Positions 33,645 to 41,625 of a DNA stretch of 64,000 nucleotides are shown here, in pieces. The DNA is from Betaproteobacteria bacterium (GTDB taxonomy: Bacteria > Pseudomonadota > Gammaproteobacteria > Burkholderiales > Usitatibacteraceae): NCBI GenBank assembly GCA_016708825.1, contig JADJEZ010000014.1:10643-74642 (forward strand), given 5' to 3'. Made by a program: the position numbers and the translations under genes. Below the pieces are notes generated by a model, which saw only the letters and a list, made by a program, of their open reading frames with translations, did no database searches and was not told the origin of the DNA. Positions within the stretch are counted from its first letter, which is position 1; each line of letters starts with the position of its first letter.

Positions 33645-35069
33645 TCAGGCGGTGACGGGAACCTCGAGCCACGCCCCCAGCGATTCGGCGGTGGCGTGCG
33701 CGTTGGCGATGCAATCGCCTACCGAAACGCCGCCGCGATAGTTGGCGCAGAACTTCAGGCCAGGAATGTCCTGCTCGGCCTGCGCGAGCTTCGCGATGCG
33801 GCCGAGGTGACCGGGGCCGTACTGCGGAATCGCGCGCGGCCAGCGCGTGACGGCGTTCCAGAGCGCAGGGGCGCGGACTCCCAGCAGCGAGCGGTGTTCG
33901 GCCTCGACCTTCGCGACGATCGCCTCGTCGCCGGCAAGCGCGAGCTCGGGATTGCGCCGCCCGCCCAGGAAGCTGGTGAGGAGCACCTGCCCGTCGGGCG
34001 CGCGCCCCGGGAACATGGAGCTGGAAAAGAGAGTGCCCAGCACCGCACGGTGCTCGACCCGCGGCGCGAGGAAACCGAAGCCGTCCAGCGGGTGCGTCAC
34101 GTCCTCGCGCCGGTAGGCGGTCGCGACCGACAGCACCGCGGGGTACTCGATCTCCTGCAGCGCGAGTGTTGCCTCGGGCACGAGGGGATAGGCCAGGCGC
34201 GCGGCTTCGCCCGCGGGCACGGCGAGCACGACGGCCCTCGCATGTCGGGTGAGGGTCTCGCCGTCCTTGTCGAAGACCACCACGAACGAGCCGTCCGACA
34301 GGCGCGAGACGGAGACGACCCTCGCCTCGAGCGTGACGCGGCCGACGGCGCGCGCGAGCGCGTCGGTGAGCGTCTGCATGCCTCCGCGAAACGAGAAGCT
34401 CTTGGCGGTGTTCTTCGCGGTCTCGGCGCGCTTGCGTCGCTCCCGGGCGCCGAGGATGGCGCCCACGATGAGGCTGCCGTAGCGCTGCTCGAGCGCGTGC
34501 AGCTTCGGAAACGCGGCGGGAACGGAGAGCCGCTCCGGATCGCCCGCGTAGATGCCGGCGACGAAGGGTTCGATCGCATAGTCGAGGAACTCGCGGCCCA
34601 GGCGGCGGCGCACGAAATGCGCGATGGTTTCCTCCTCGTCCGCGGGCTGGCGCCGGATGAACGGCTCGAGCGCGAGTCGCGCCTTGGCGAGCGGCGAGAA
34701 GAGCGGTGTCGCGAGGAACGCGCCCGGCGACATGGGCAGCGCCACGGGGCGGCCGCCCTTCACCACGAAGCGCGTGTCGGCGACCTGGCTCGCGGGCAGG
34801 CGCTCGGCGGCGACCCCCGCGGCCTCGATCAGCTCGCCGATGCGCGGCGTCGTGTCGAGCGCGCTGTTGGGGCCGGTCTCGTAGAGCGCGCCCTCGTGCT
34901 CGATGGTGCCGATCACGCCGCCGGGCCGCGCGCCGGAGTCGAGGACCTCGACCGAAAGCCCGCGCCGCGTGAGGCCGAAGGCGGTGGAAAGGCCCGAGAT
35001 GCCGGCGCCCACGACGAGCACGTCGAGGGCGGCAGGGGAGGTGTCCATGGGATTGCGCTCGCGTTGCAT
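33645..35069 (-). CDS. hemG: Protoporphyrinogen oxidase (oxygen-dependent, FAD)
   Basis: The 474-residue protein has a dinucleotide-binding N-terminus (DVLVVGAGISGLSTAFGL), the substrate region ETGPNSALDTTPRIGELIEA and the long HemG/HemY-type middle (RRRLGREFLDYAIEPFVAGIYAGDPE, LSVPAAFPKLHALEQRYGSL, FRGGMQTLTDALA), ending YRGGVSVGDCIANAHATAE. It oxidises protoporphyrinogen IX to protoporphyrin IX in heme synthesis. The start at 35069 has AGGTTGGA upstream. No other heme gene is adjacent. It is convergent with ackA and divergent from the hydrolase gene. Confidence 0.93.
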   Translation of the reverse strand: MQRERNPMDTSPAALDVLVVGAGISGLSTAFGLTRRGLSVEVLDSGARPGGVIGTIEHEGALYETGPNSALDTTPRIGELIEAAGVAAERLPASQVADTRFVVKGGRPVALPMSPGAFLATPLFSPLAKARLALEPFIRRQPADEEETIAHFVRRRLGREFLDYAIEPFVAGIYAGDPERLSVPAAFPKLHALEQRYGSLIVGAILGARERRKRAETAKNTAKSFSFRGGMQTLTDALARAVGRVTLEARVVSVSRLSDGSFVVVFDKDGETLTRHARAVVLAVPAGEAARLAYPLVPEATLALQEIEYPAVLSVATAYRREDVTHPLDGFGFLAPRVEHRAVLGTLFSSSMFPGRAPDGQVLLTSFLGGRRNPELALAGDEAIVAKVEAEHRSLLGVRAPALWNAVTRWPRAIPQYGPGHLGRIAKLAQAEQDIPGLKFCANYRGGVSVGDCIANAHATAESLGAWLEVPVTA

Positions 35070-35161
35070 GTTTCCGATCCAACCTTTTTAAGCCATTGGC
35101 GGTTCTTGCCGTTGATTCGCGTCAAGCGCCCCGGGGCAGCGCGGGGCGGCATAATGGCACC

Positions 35162-36055
35162 ATGGTCCCATTGGAGAGGCTCTTTCCCGGTTTTCGCGCC
35201 GTGGATCTCGATGCCGGGGGAGTCAGGGTCCACGCCGTCACGGGCGGCTCCGGCCCCCCACTCCTGCTCCTGCACGGCTATCCCCAGACCCACGCCCTGT
35301 GGCACAAGGTCGCGCCCCGGCTCGCGAAGCGCTTCACCGTCGTGGCCGCGGACCTGCGAGGCTACGGCCAATCGGGAAAGCCCGCCACCGACGCCCGTCA
35401 CGCACCGTACTCCAAGCGGGAGATGGCGAAGGACCCCGTGGCGGCCATGGGGGCGCTCGGGCACGAGCGGTTCTTCCTCGCGGGCCACGACCGCGGCGGG
35501 CGCGTGGCGCATCGCCTTGCCGTCGATCACCCCGGCGCGGTGGAGAAACTCGCCGTGCTGGACATCTCGCCCACGCTCGCGATGTACGAGCGCACGGACC
35601 TCGCGTTCGCGCGCGCCTACTGGCACTGGTTCTTCCTCATCCAGGAGGCTCCCGTTCCCGAGACGCTGATCGGCGCCGACCCGAAGTTCTTCCTGCGCGC
35701 GAAGATGCGCGGGCGCAGCGCCGGCGACGATCCCTTCGACCCGCTCGTCTGGGCCGAGTACGAGCGCGCGTTCACGCCGGAGGTGATCCACGCGAGCTGC
35801 GAGGACTACCGTGCCGCGGCCACGATCGACCTCGAGCACGACCGCGCCGACCGCGAGGCCGGCCGCCGCATCGAGTGCCCCCTCCTCGCGCTCTGGGGCG
35901 CGCACGGCGTGGTGGAGCGCTGCTTCACCCCGCTCGCCGACTGGCGCGCCGTGGCCCGCGACGTGCGCGGCCGCGCGCTCCCCGCCGGACATTACCTGCC
36001 CGAGGAAGTGCCCGACCTCGTGGCCGACGAATTCGAATCGTTCTTCGGAGGCTAG
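35162..36055 (+). CDS. Fluoroacetate dehalogenase-type alpha/beta hydrolase
   Basis: With the ATG at 35162 the 297-residue protein shows every diagnostic residue of fluoroacetate dehalogenase. These are nucleophile Asp110 with Arg111 and Arg114 in GHDRGGR, acid Asp134 in LDISPT, the fluoride pocket His155-Trp156 (YWHWFFLIQ) with Tyr216, and His277 in AGHYLPEE. Several numbers are identical to those known for the Rhodopseudomonas palustris RPA1163 enzyme. It would cleave the C-F or C-Cl bond of haloacetates to glycolate. It lies 7 nt before a 2-hydroxyacid-type dehydrogenase and near a haloacid dehalogenase. Some relatives are defluorinases only in vitro, so the natural substrate is open. Confidence 0.85.
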   Translation: MVPLERLFPGFRAVDLDAGGVRVHAVTGGSGPPLLLLHGYPQTHALWHKVAPRLAKRFTVVAADLRGYGQSGKPATDARHAPYSKREMAKDPVAAMGALGHERFFLAGHDRGGRVAHRLAVDHPGAVEKLAVLDISPTLAMYERTDLAFARAYWHWFFLIQEAPVPETLIGADPKFFLRAKMRGRSAGDDPFDPLVWAEYERAFTPEVIHASCEDYRAAATIDLEHDRADREAGRRIECPLLALWGAHGVVERCFTPLADWRAVARDVRGRALPAGHYLPEEVPDLVADEFESFFGG

Positions 36056-36062
36056 CCGGACC

Positions 36063-37118
36063 ATGAAGACCTACCGCATCGCGACCATCCCCGGCGACGG
36101 GATCGGCACGGAAGTCGTGCCCGAGGGCATCCGCGTGCTCGAAGCCGCGGGACGCAAGTTCGGCATCGGCTTCACCTGGGACGAGAAGCCGTGGAGCTGC
36201 GCGTACCACGCGAAGCACGGGCGGATGATGCCCGAGGACGGCCTCGCGCAGATCCGCGGCCACGATGCGATCTTCCTCGGCGCCGTGGGATTCCCGGGCG
36301 TGCCGGACCACGTCTCGCTCTGGGGCCTGCTCGTGCCCATCCGCCGCGAGTTCCGGCAGTACGTGAACCTGAGGCCGGTGCGGCTCATGCCGGGAGTCAC
36401 GAGCCCGCTCGCGGGTCGCAAGCCCGGGGACATCGACTTCTGGGTGGTGCGCGAGAACAACGAGGGCGAGTACTCCTCCATGGGCGGGCGCATGTACGGC
36501 GGCACCGAAGACGAATTCGTCACGCAGCTCTCGGTGTTCTCCAAGCGCGGCACGGACCGGATCCTGCGCTACGCCTTCGAGCTCGCGAAGACGCGCAAGA
36601 AGAAGCACGTGACCTCGGCCACCAAGTCCAACGGCATCGCGATCACCATGCCCTACTGGGACGAGCGCTTCCGCGCGATCTCGGCCGAGTATCCGGAGGT
36701 GAAGACGTCGCAATACCACATCGACATCCTCACCGCGCACTTCGTGCAGCACCCCGACTGGTTCGACGTGGTGGTGGGCTCCAACCTCTTCGGCGACATC
36801 CTCTCCGACCTGGGGCCGGCCTGCACCGGCACCATCGGCATCGCGCCGGGCGGCAACATCAATCCCGAGCGCGAGTACCCGTCGATGTTCGAGCCGGTGC
36901 ACGGCAGCGCGCCCGACATCGCGGGCAAGGGCATCGCCAATCCCATCGGCCAGATCTGGTCGGGGGCGATGATGCTCGAGCACCTCGGCCACCGGGATGC
37001 CGCGGACGCCATCATCGGCGCGATCGAGCGGGTGCTCGCCGGCGGGCCGCGCACGCGCGACCTGGGCGGCACGGCGAACACCGTCGAAGTGGGCAAGGCG
37101 ATAGCGGCGGCGCTCTAG
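36063..37118 (+). CDS. Tartrate / D-malate dehydrogenase family (isopropylmalate dehydrogenase-like)
   Basis: The 351-residue beta-decarboxylating dehydrogenase has GDGIGTEVVPEGIRVLEAAG at the N-terminus, RENNEGEYSSMGGRMYGG (substrate loop of the tartrate/D-malate group rather than LeuB), TKSNGI, GSNLFGDILSDLGPACTGTIG (metal ligands) and FEPVHGSAPDIAGKGIANPI. It is NAD-dependent and oxidises tartrate, D-malate or similar 2-hydroxyacids. The ATG at 36063 is 7 nt after the hydrolase stop, so the two are co-transcribed. With the TctBA genes downstream it suggests use of small carboxylic acids. Confidence 0.9.
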   Translation: MKTYRIATIPGDGIGTEVVPEGIRVLEAAGRKFGIGFTWDEKPWSCAYHAKHGRMMPEDGLAQIRGHDAIFLGAVGFPGVPDHVSLWGLLVPIRREFRQYVNLRPVRLMPGVTSPLAGRKPGDIDFWVVRENNEGEYSSMGGRMYGGTEDEFVTQLSVFSKRGTDRILRYAFELAKTRKKKHVTSATKSNGIAITMPYWDERFRAISAEYPEVKTSQYHIDILTAHFVQHPDWFDVVVGSNLFGDILSDLGPACTGTIGIAPGGNINPEREYPSMFEPVHGSAPDIAGKGIANPIGQIWSGAMMLEHLGHRDAADAIIGAIERVLAGGPRTRDLGGTANTVEVGKAIAAAL

Positions 37119-37210
37119 CCCGGCGCAGTGGCATCGCCGGCCGGAAGCCGGTATACAGGCAGCACAACAAGCCAGGGGGGCGCCGGCGGTGCTGCCGGTG
37201 ACACGAGCGC

Positions 37211-37696
37211 ATGAAGCTAGCCATCGGGAACTCCAGGGACTTCTGGTCCGGCGTCATGTTCGCGGCTGCCGGAAGCCTGTTCACCGGCATCGCTGTCACC
37301 TACAAGCTCGGAACGGCGGCGCGCATGGGACCGGGGTACTTCCCCTTCTACCTCGGCCTGCTGCTCACGGTGCTCGGGATCGCGATCGCGGTCGTCTCGC
37401 TGAAGGGAGAGGGCCCCAGCGGCGACACGTTCCACTGGGCACCGCTTTTCTGGGTCCTCGCATCGATCGCGCTCTTCGGAGTGATGCTCAAGCTGACGGG
37501 CGTGCTGTTCGCGGGGATGGCGCTCGTGATCGGCTCGAGCCTGGGCAGCGGCGAGTTCAAGCTGCGGGAAGTGCTGTGGCTCGCCCTCGGGCTGACCGTC
37601 TTTTGCGCGGCGGTGTTCGTCGGGGGGCTCAAGCTGCCGATCCCGATGTGCCCGGGCTTCGAAGCGTTCGAGCAATTCCGGCTCTGCAGGATCTGA
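37211..37696 (+). CDS. TTT small membrane subunit TctB (second system)
   Basis: The 161-residue protein has four hydrophobic helices (FWSGVMFAAAGSLFTGIAV, GYFPFYLGLLLTVLGIAIAV, APLFWVLASIALFGVMLKL, LWLALGLTVFCAAVFVGG) and the TctB motif RMGPGYFPFYLG. It is 7 nt upstream of tctA. No binding-protein gene of the TctC type sits next to it. Confidence 0.9.
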   Translation: MKLAIGNSRDFWSGVMFAAAGSLFTGIAVTYKLGTAARMGPGYFPFYLGLLLTVLGIAIAVVSLKGEGPSGDTFHWAPLFWVLASIALFGVMLKLTGVLFAGMALVIGSSLGSGEFKLREVLWLALGLTVFCAAVFVGGLKLPIPMCPGFEAFEQFRLCRI

Positions 37697-37703
37697 AGCA
37701 GCC

Positions 37704-39212
37704 ATGGAGCTCTTCGGCAATCTCGGCCTCGGGTTCTCCGTCGCGCTCGCCGGCACCAACATCCTCTACTGCCTTGTCGGCGTGATCCTGGGCACGCTGA
37801 TCGGCGTGCTGCCGGGCATCGGGCCGGTTGCCACGATCGCGATGCTCCTGCCCGCGACCTTCGTGCTGCCGCCGGTATCGGCGCTCATCATGCTCGCGGG
37901 CATCTACTACGGCGCCCAGTACGGCGGCTCGACGACCGCCATCCTGGTGAATCTTCCGGGCGAGGTGTCCTCGGTGGTCACCTGCCTGGACGGCTACCAG
38001 ATGGCGCGCCAGGGCAACGCCGGAAAGGCGCTGGCGATCGCCGCGCTCGGTTCCTTTTTCGCGGGCTCGGTCGCGACCTTCCTCATCGCCGCCTTCGCGC
38101 CGCCGCTGGCCGAGCTCGCCCTCAAGTTCGGCCCGGCCGACTATTTCTCGCTGATGGTGCTGGGGCTCATCGCCGCCGTGGTGCTCGCGCACGGCTCGCT
38201 CATCAAGGCGGTTGCGATGATCGTGCTGGGGCTGCTCATCGGCCTGATCGGCACGGATGTCAACTCCGGCGTCGCCCGCTACACCTTCGGCATGCCGGAA
38301 TTGATCGACGGCGTGGGAATCGGCCCGATTGCCATGGGCGTGTTCGGCTTCGGCGAGATCATCCGCAACCTCGACGCGGGCGGCACGAAGCGCGAGATCT
38401 TCACCAGGCGCGTGACGGGTCTCATGCCCACCTGGTCCGACGTGAAGCAGGCCACGCCCGCGATCATCCGCGGAACGATGCTGGGCTCTTTCCTGGGCAT
38501 CCTGCCCGGCGGCGGCCCCGTCCTCGGCTCGTTCTCCGCCTACACGCTGGAAAAGAAGCTCTCGAAGGATCCGTCCCGGTTCGGCAAGGGCGCGATCGAG
38601 GGCGTGGCCGCACCGGAATCGGCCAACAACGCCGCGGCGCAGACCTCCTTCATCCCGCTCCTCACCCTGGGCATCCCGTCGAACCCGGTGATGGCGCTCA
38701 TGATCGGCGCGATGATCATCCACGGCATCCAGCCGGGCCCGCAGATCATGACGGCCAATCCCGAGCTCTTCTGGGGGATGATCGCGAGCATGTGGGTGGG
38801 CAACCTCCTGCTCGTGGTGCTGAACCTCCCCATGATCGGAATCTGGGTGAAGCTCCTCACGGTGCCCTACCGGTTTCTCTATCCCGCGATCCTCATCTTC
38901 TGCTGCATCGGCGTGTACTCGATCAGCAACGCGTGGATGGACGTGCTCCTCGCCGCCGGGTTCGGCTTCGTGGGCTATCTCTTCGGCAAGCTCGACTGCG
39001 AGGCGGCGCCGCTGCTGCTGGGCTTCGTGCTCGGGCCGATGATGGAGGAGAACCTGCGGCGCGCGCTGCTGCTCTCGCGCGGCGACCCGGCCGTGTTCGT
39101 GACGCGACCGATCAGCGCCACGCTGCTGGTGCTCTCGGTGGCGCTCGTCGCGATCGTGCTCGCGCCCGCCGTGCGCAGGAAGCGCGAGGAAGCCTTCGTC
39201 GAGGAGAGCTAG
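37704..39212 (+). CDS. TTT large membrane subunit TctA (second system, intact)
   Basis: The 502-residue protein is full length for TctA, with GVLPGIGPVATIAMLLPATF, YYGAQYGGSTTAILVNLPGE (first signature), then the second repeat GTMLGSFLGILPGGGPVLGS and LTLGIPSNPVMALMIGAMIIHG. About ten or more membrane helices. It serves as an internal reference for the deleted TctA at 28187. Its stop overlaps the stop of the convergent dehalogenase gene by 3 nt. Confidence 0.93.
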   Translation: MELFGNLGLGFSVALAGTNILYCLVGVILGTLIGVLPGIGPVATIAMLLPATFVLPPVSALIMLAGIYYGAQYGGSTTAILVNLPGEVSSVVTCLDGYQMARQGNAGKALAIAALGSFFAGSVATFLIAAFAPPLAELALKFGPADYFSLMVLGLIAAVVLAHGSLIKAVAMIVLGLLIGLIGTDVNSGVARYTFGMPELIDGVGIGPIAMGVFGFGEIIRNLDAGGTKREIFTRRVTGLMPTWSDVKQATPAIIRGTMLGSFLGILPGGGPVLGSFSAYTLEKKLSKDPSRFGKGAIEGVAAPESANNAAAQTSFIPLLTLGIPSNPVMALMIGAMIIHGIQPGPQIMTANPELFWGMIASMWVGNLLLVVLNLPMIGIWVKLLTVPYRFLYPAILIFCCIGVYSISNAWMDVLLAAGFGFVGYLFGKLDCEAAPLLLGFVLGPMMEENLRRALLLSRGDPAVFVTRPISATLLVLSVALVAIVLAPAVRRKREEAFVEES

Positions 39213-39883
39213 GCGGGCAACAGGGCCGCAACACCGGCGAGGTCGTCCGCGGCCCCGTCCGGCGGCGAGCCCAGGCGCTCCACGGGCGCCTTGCCGCGGT
39301 TCACCCAGAAGGCGCTGAAGCCGAAGGATTTCGCCCCCGCGGCATCCCAGCCGTTGGAGGACACGAAACCTATGGAGCCCGCGGCGAGCTCGAGCCTTGC
39401 GGTCACGATGGCGTAGACGCGCGGGTCCGGCTTGAAGACGCCCGCCTCGTGCACGCTGAAGACGCGCTCGCCGAAGAAGACGCGCAGCTCGTTGTGGTCG
39501 ACCACGGCGTCGAGCATGTCGGGGTGCCCGTTGGAGAGGATCGCGAGCGGCCGTCGCTCGCCCAGCCGCGCGAGCGCGCCGCGCACCTCCGGAAAGAGGC
39601 CGAGCGTGCGGTAGGCGGCCATGAGCGCGGTGCGCGCCTCCCCGGTCGCGGCGAGCTGGAGCGACTCCAGCGCCCAGTCGAGCGCTTCCGCGGTGACGGC
39701 ATTGAAATCGTCGTAGCGGCCCATGAGGCTTCGCTGCCAGGTGTACTCGAGCTGCTTCGTGCGCCACGCCTGGGAGAGGGCCGCGCCCTTTCCGGGGTGG
39801 AGCGAGTCGGCCAGGCGCGTCACGGAATGCACGTCGAAGAGCGTTCCGTAGGCGTCGAAGACCAGGGCTTTCGGATCCTGCAT
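39209..39883 (-). CDS. (S)-2-haloacid dehalogenase, type II (HAD superfamily)
   Basis: The ATG at 39883 has GAGGAGG upstream and gives 224 residues. Motif I ALVFDAYGTLFDV carries the nucleophile Asp, motif II is ILSNGHPDML, motif III the Lys in GVFKPDPRVYAI, and motif IV SSNGWDAAGAKSFGFSAFWVNR is the specific fingerprint of type II 2-haloacid dehalogenases. It would convert L-2-haloacids to D-2-hydroxyacids, which fits the D-malate/tartrate-type dehydrogenase and hydrolase genes close by. It is convergent with tctA. Confidence 0.9.
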   Translation of the reverse strand: MQDPKALVFDAYGTLFDVHSVTRLADSLHPGKGAALSQAWRTKQLEYTWQRSLMGRYDDFNAVTAEALDWALESLQLAATGEARTALMAAYRTLGLFPEVRGALARLGERRPLAILSNGHPDMLDAVVDHNELRVFFGERVFSVHEAGVFKPDPRVYAIVTARLELAAGSIGFVSSNGWDAAGAKSFGFSAFWVNRGKAPVERLGSPPDGAADDLAGVAALLPA

Positions 39884-39969
39884 GGCGGTTCCTCCTCGCG
39901 GCGAGAATACGCCCCGCGCGGCGACGGTGCTACCATCGTGGCTGCAGGCAAACCGCACCCGACCCGTCC

Positions 39970-41556
39970 ATGTTCACCTGGGATTTCCCGTACCCTTCGC
40001 AGCGCATGCCGTTGCTCGCGAAGAACATCGTCGCGACGTCGCAACCGCTGGCCGCCCAGGCGGGGCTCCAGGCGCTCGCGAAAGGCGGCAACGCGGTCGA
40101 CGCGGCGCTCGCTGCGGCGATCACGCTCACCGTCGTGGAGCCCACCTCGAACGGCATCGGCTCCGACGCCTTCGCAATACTCTGGGACGGCGAGAAGCTC
40201 GTGGGGCTCAACGCCTCGGGGCGCGCACCGGCCAAGTGGACGCCGGCCCGCTTCAAGGGTGCGAACGCGATGCCGGTGCAGGGCTGGGATTCCGTCACGG
40301 TGCCGGGCTGCGTCTCGGCCTGGGTGGCGCTCTCACAGCGCTACGGCAAGCTCGCCTTCGCCGATCTCTTCCAGGCGGCCATCCGCTACGCGCGCGACGG
40401 CTTCATGGTCTCGCCGATCACCTCCCTCAGCTGGGCGCGGCAGGCGCCGAGCTTCCGGGGCTTCTCGGAATTCGCGTGGACATTCCTGCCCAAGGATCGC
40501 GCGCCGCGCCCCGGCGAGCGCTTCTACTGCCCGCAGCAGGCCGAGACGCTCGAGGAGATCGCCGCCACGAAGGGCGAGAGCTTCTACCGCGGCAAGCTCG
40601 CCGAGCGGATCACGCTCGCCTCCCAGGCCGACGAGGGCGCGCACACGCTCGCCGACTTCTCCTCGCACCGCTGCGACTGGGTCGAGCCGATCTCGATCGA
40701 GTACCGCGGCTACCGGCTGCACGAGATGCCGCCCAACGGGCAGGGCATCGTCGCCCTCATGGCGCTGGGGATGCTCAGGCACTTCGACCTCGCGGCACTT
40801 CCCGCGGACGGGGCCGACAGCCTGCACCTGCAGATCGAGGCGATGAAGCTGGCTTTCGCCGACGCGTACCGTTTCGTCGCCGATCCGGCCACGATGGAGT
40901 TCGACGCGGAGAAGCTCCTCGCCGACGATTACCTGGAGCAGCGCTCCCGCGCGATCGACAGGAAGCGCGCATCCGACCCGCCGCCCGGGGACCCGCGCGA
41001 AGGCGGCACGGTCTACCTCACCACGGCGGACGCGAACGGGATGATGGTGTCCTTCATCCAGTCGAACTACATGGGGTTCGGCTCCGGCATGGTGGTGTCG
41101 GGCACCGGCATTTCCATGCAGAACCGCGGCGCGGGGTTTTCGCTCAAGCCCGGGCACCCCAACCTCGTGGGCCCGGGCAAGCGCCCGTTCCAGACCATCA
41201 TCCCCGGCTTCCTCACCAAGGACGGCAAGCCGGTGATGAGCTTCGGGGTGATGGGCGGGCAGATGCAGCCCCAGGGCCACGCGCAGATGGTCACGCGCAT
41301 CGTGGACTACCACCAGAATCCGCAGTCCGCGAGCGACGGGCCGCGCTGGATCGTGAACAACGACTTCAGCGTGAGCTTCGAGTCGGCGGGCCTCGCCCCC
41401 GGCGTGCTGGACGACCTCAAGGGCCGCGGGCACCGCATCGTGGACCCGGAGGCCGCCCAGTTCGGCTTCGGCGGCGCGCAGCTCATCTGGCGCCTGGACG
41501 ACGGCTACTGCGCCGGGTCGGATCACCGCAAGGACGGTGGGGCCGTCGGCTTCTAG
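39970..41556 (+). CDS. Gamma-glutamyltransferase family protein
   Basis: The 528-residue protein has the Ntn-hydrolase architecture of GGT: NIVATSQPLAAQAGLQALAKGGNAVDAALA at the front (read as adjoining motifs), PTSNGIGSDAFAILW, PPNGQGIVALMALGMLRHF, and a probable cleavage/nucleophile Thr in GGTVYLTTADANGMMVSFIQ. It ends PFQTIIPGFLT, SFGVMGGQMQPQGHAQ and GHRIVDPEAAQFG. No signal peptide is evident. Members of this branch also act as cephalosporin acylases or amide hydrolases, so the substrate is uncertain. It is divergent from the haloacid dehalogenase. Confidence 0.9.
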   Translation: MFTWDFPYPSQRMPLLAKNIVATSQPLAAQAGLQALAKGGNAVDAALAAAITLTVVEPTSNGIGSDAFAILWDGEKLVGLNASGRAPAKWTPARFKGANAMPVQGWDSVTVPGCVSAWVALSQRYGKLAFADLFQAAIRYARDGFMVSPITSLSWARQAPSFRGFSEFAWTFLPKDRAPRPGERFYCPQQAETLEEIAATKGESFYRGKLAERITLASQADEGAHTLADFSSHRCDWVEPISIEYRGYRLHEMPPNGQGIVALMALGMLRHFDLAALPADGADSLHLQIEAMKLAFADAYRFVADPATMEFDAEKLLADDYLEQRSRAIDRKRASDPPPGDPREGGTVYLTTADANGMMVSFIQSNYMGFGSGMVVSGTGISMQNRGAGFSLKPGHPNLVGPGKRPFQTIIPGFLTKDGKPVMSFGVMGGQMQPQGHAQMVTRIVDYHQNPQSASDGPRWIVNNDFSVSFESAGLAPGVLDDLKGRGHRIVDPEAAQFGFGGAQLIWRLDDGYCAGSDHRKDGGAVGF

Positions 41557-41625
41557 AAAACAGGGGTTTCCGGAAAATGGGGAACGTCCCCATTTTGAAC
41601 AGGAGACGCTCCCCTGTTTCGCCGG

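Noticed and set aside
33598..35669. Continuation of the acetate kinase frame into a 1089-residue protein
   Set aside because: Everything after the normal AckA end is antisense to the protoporphyrinogen oxidase gene and has no homology-like features; an extra base near the stop explains it.
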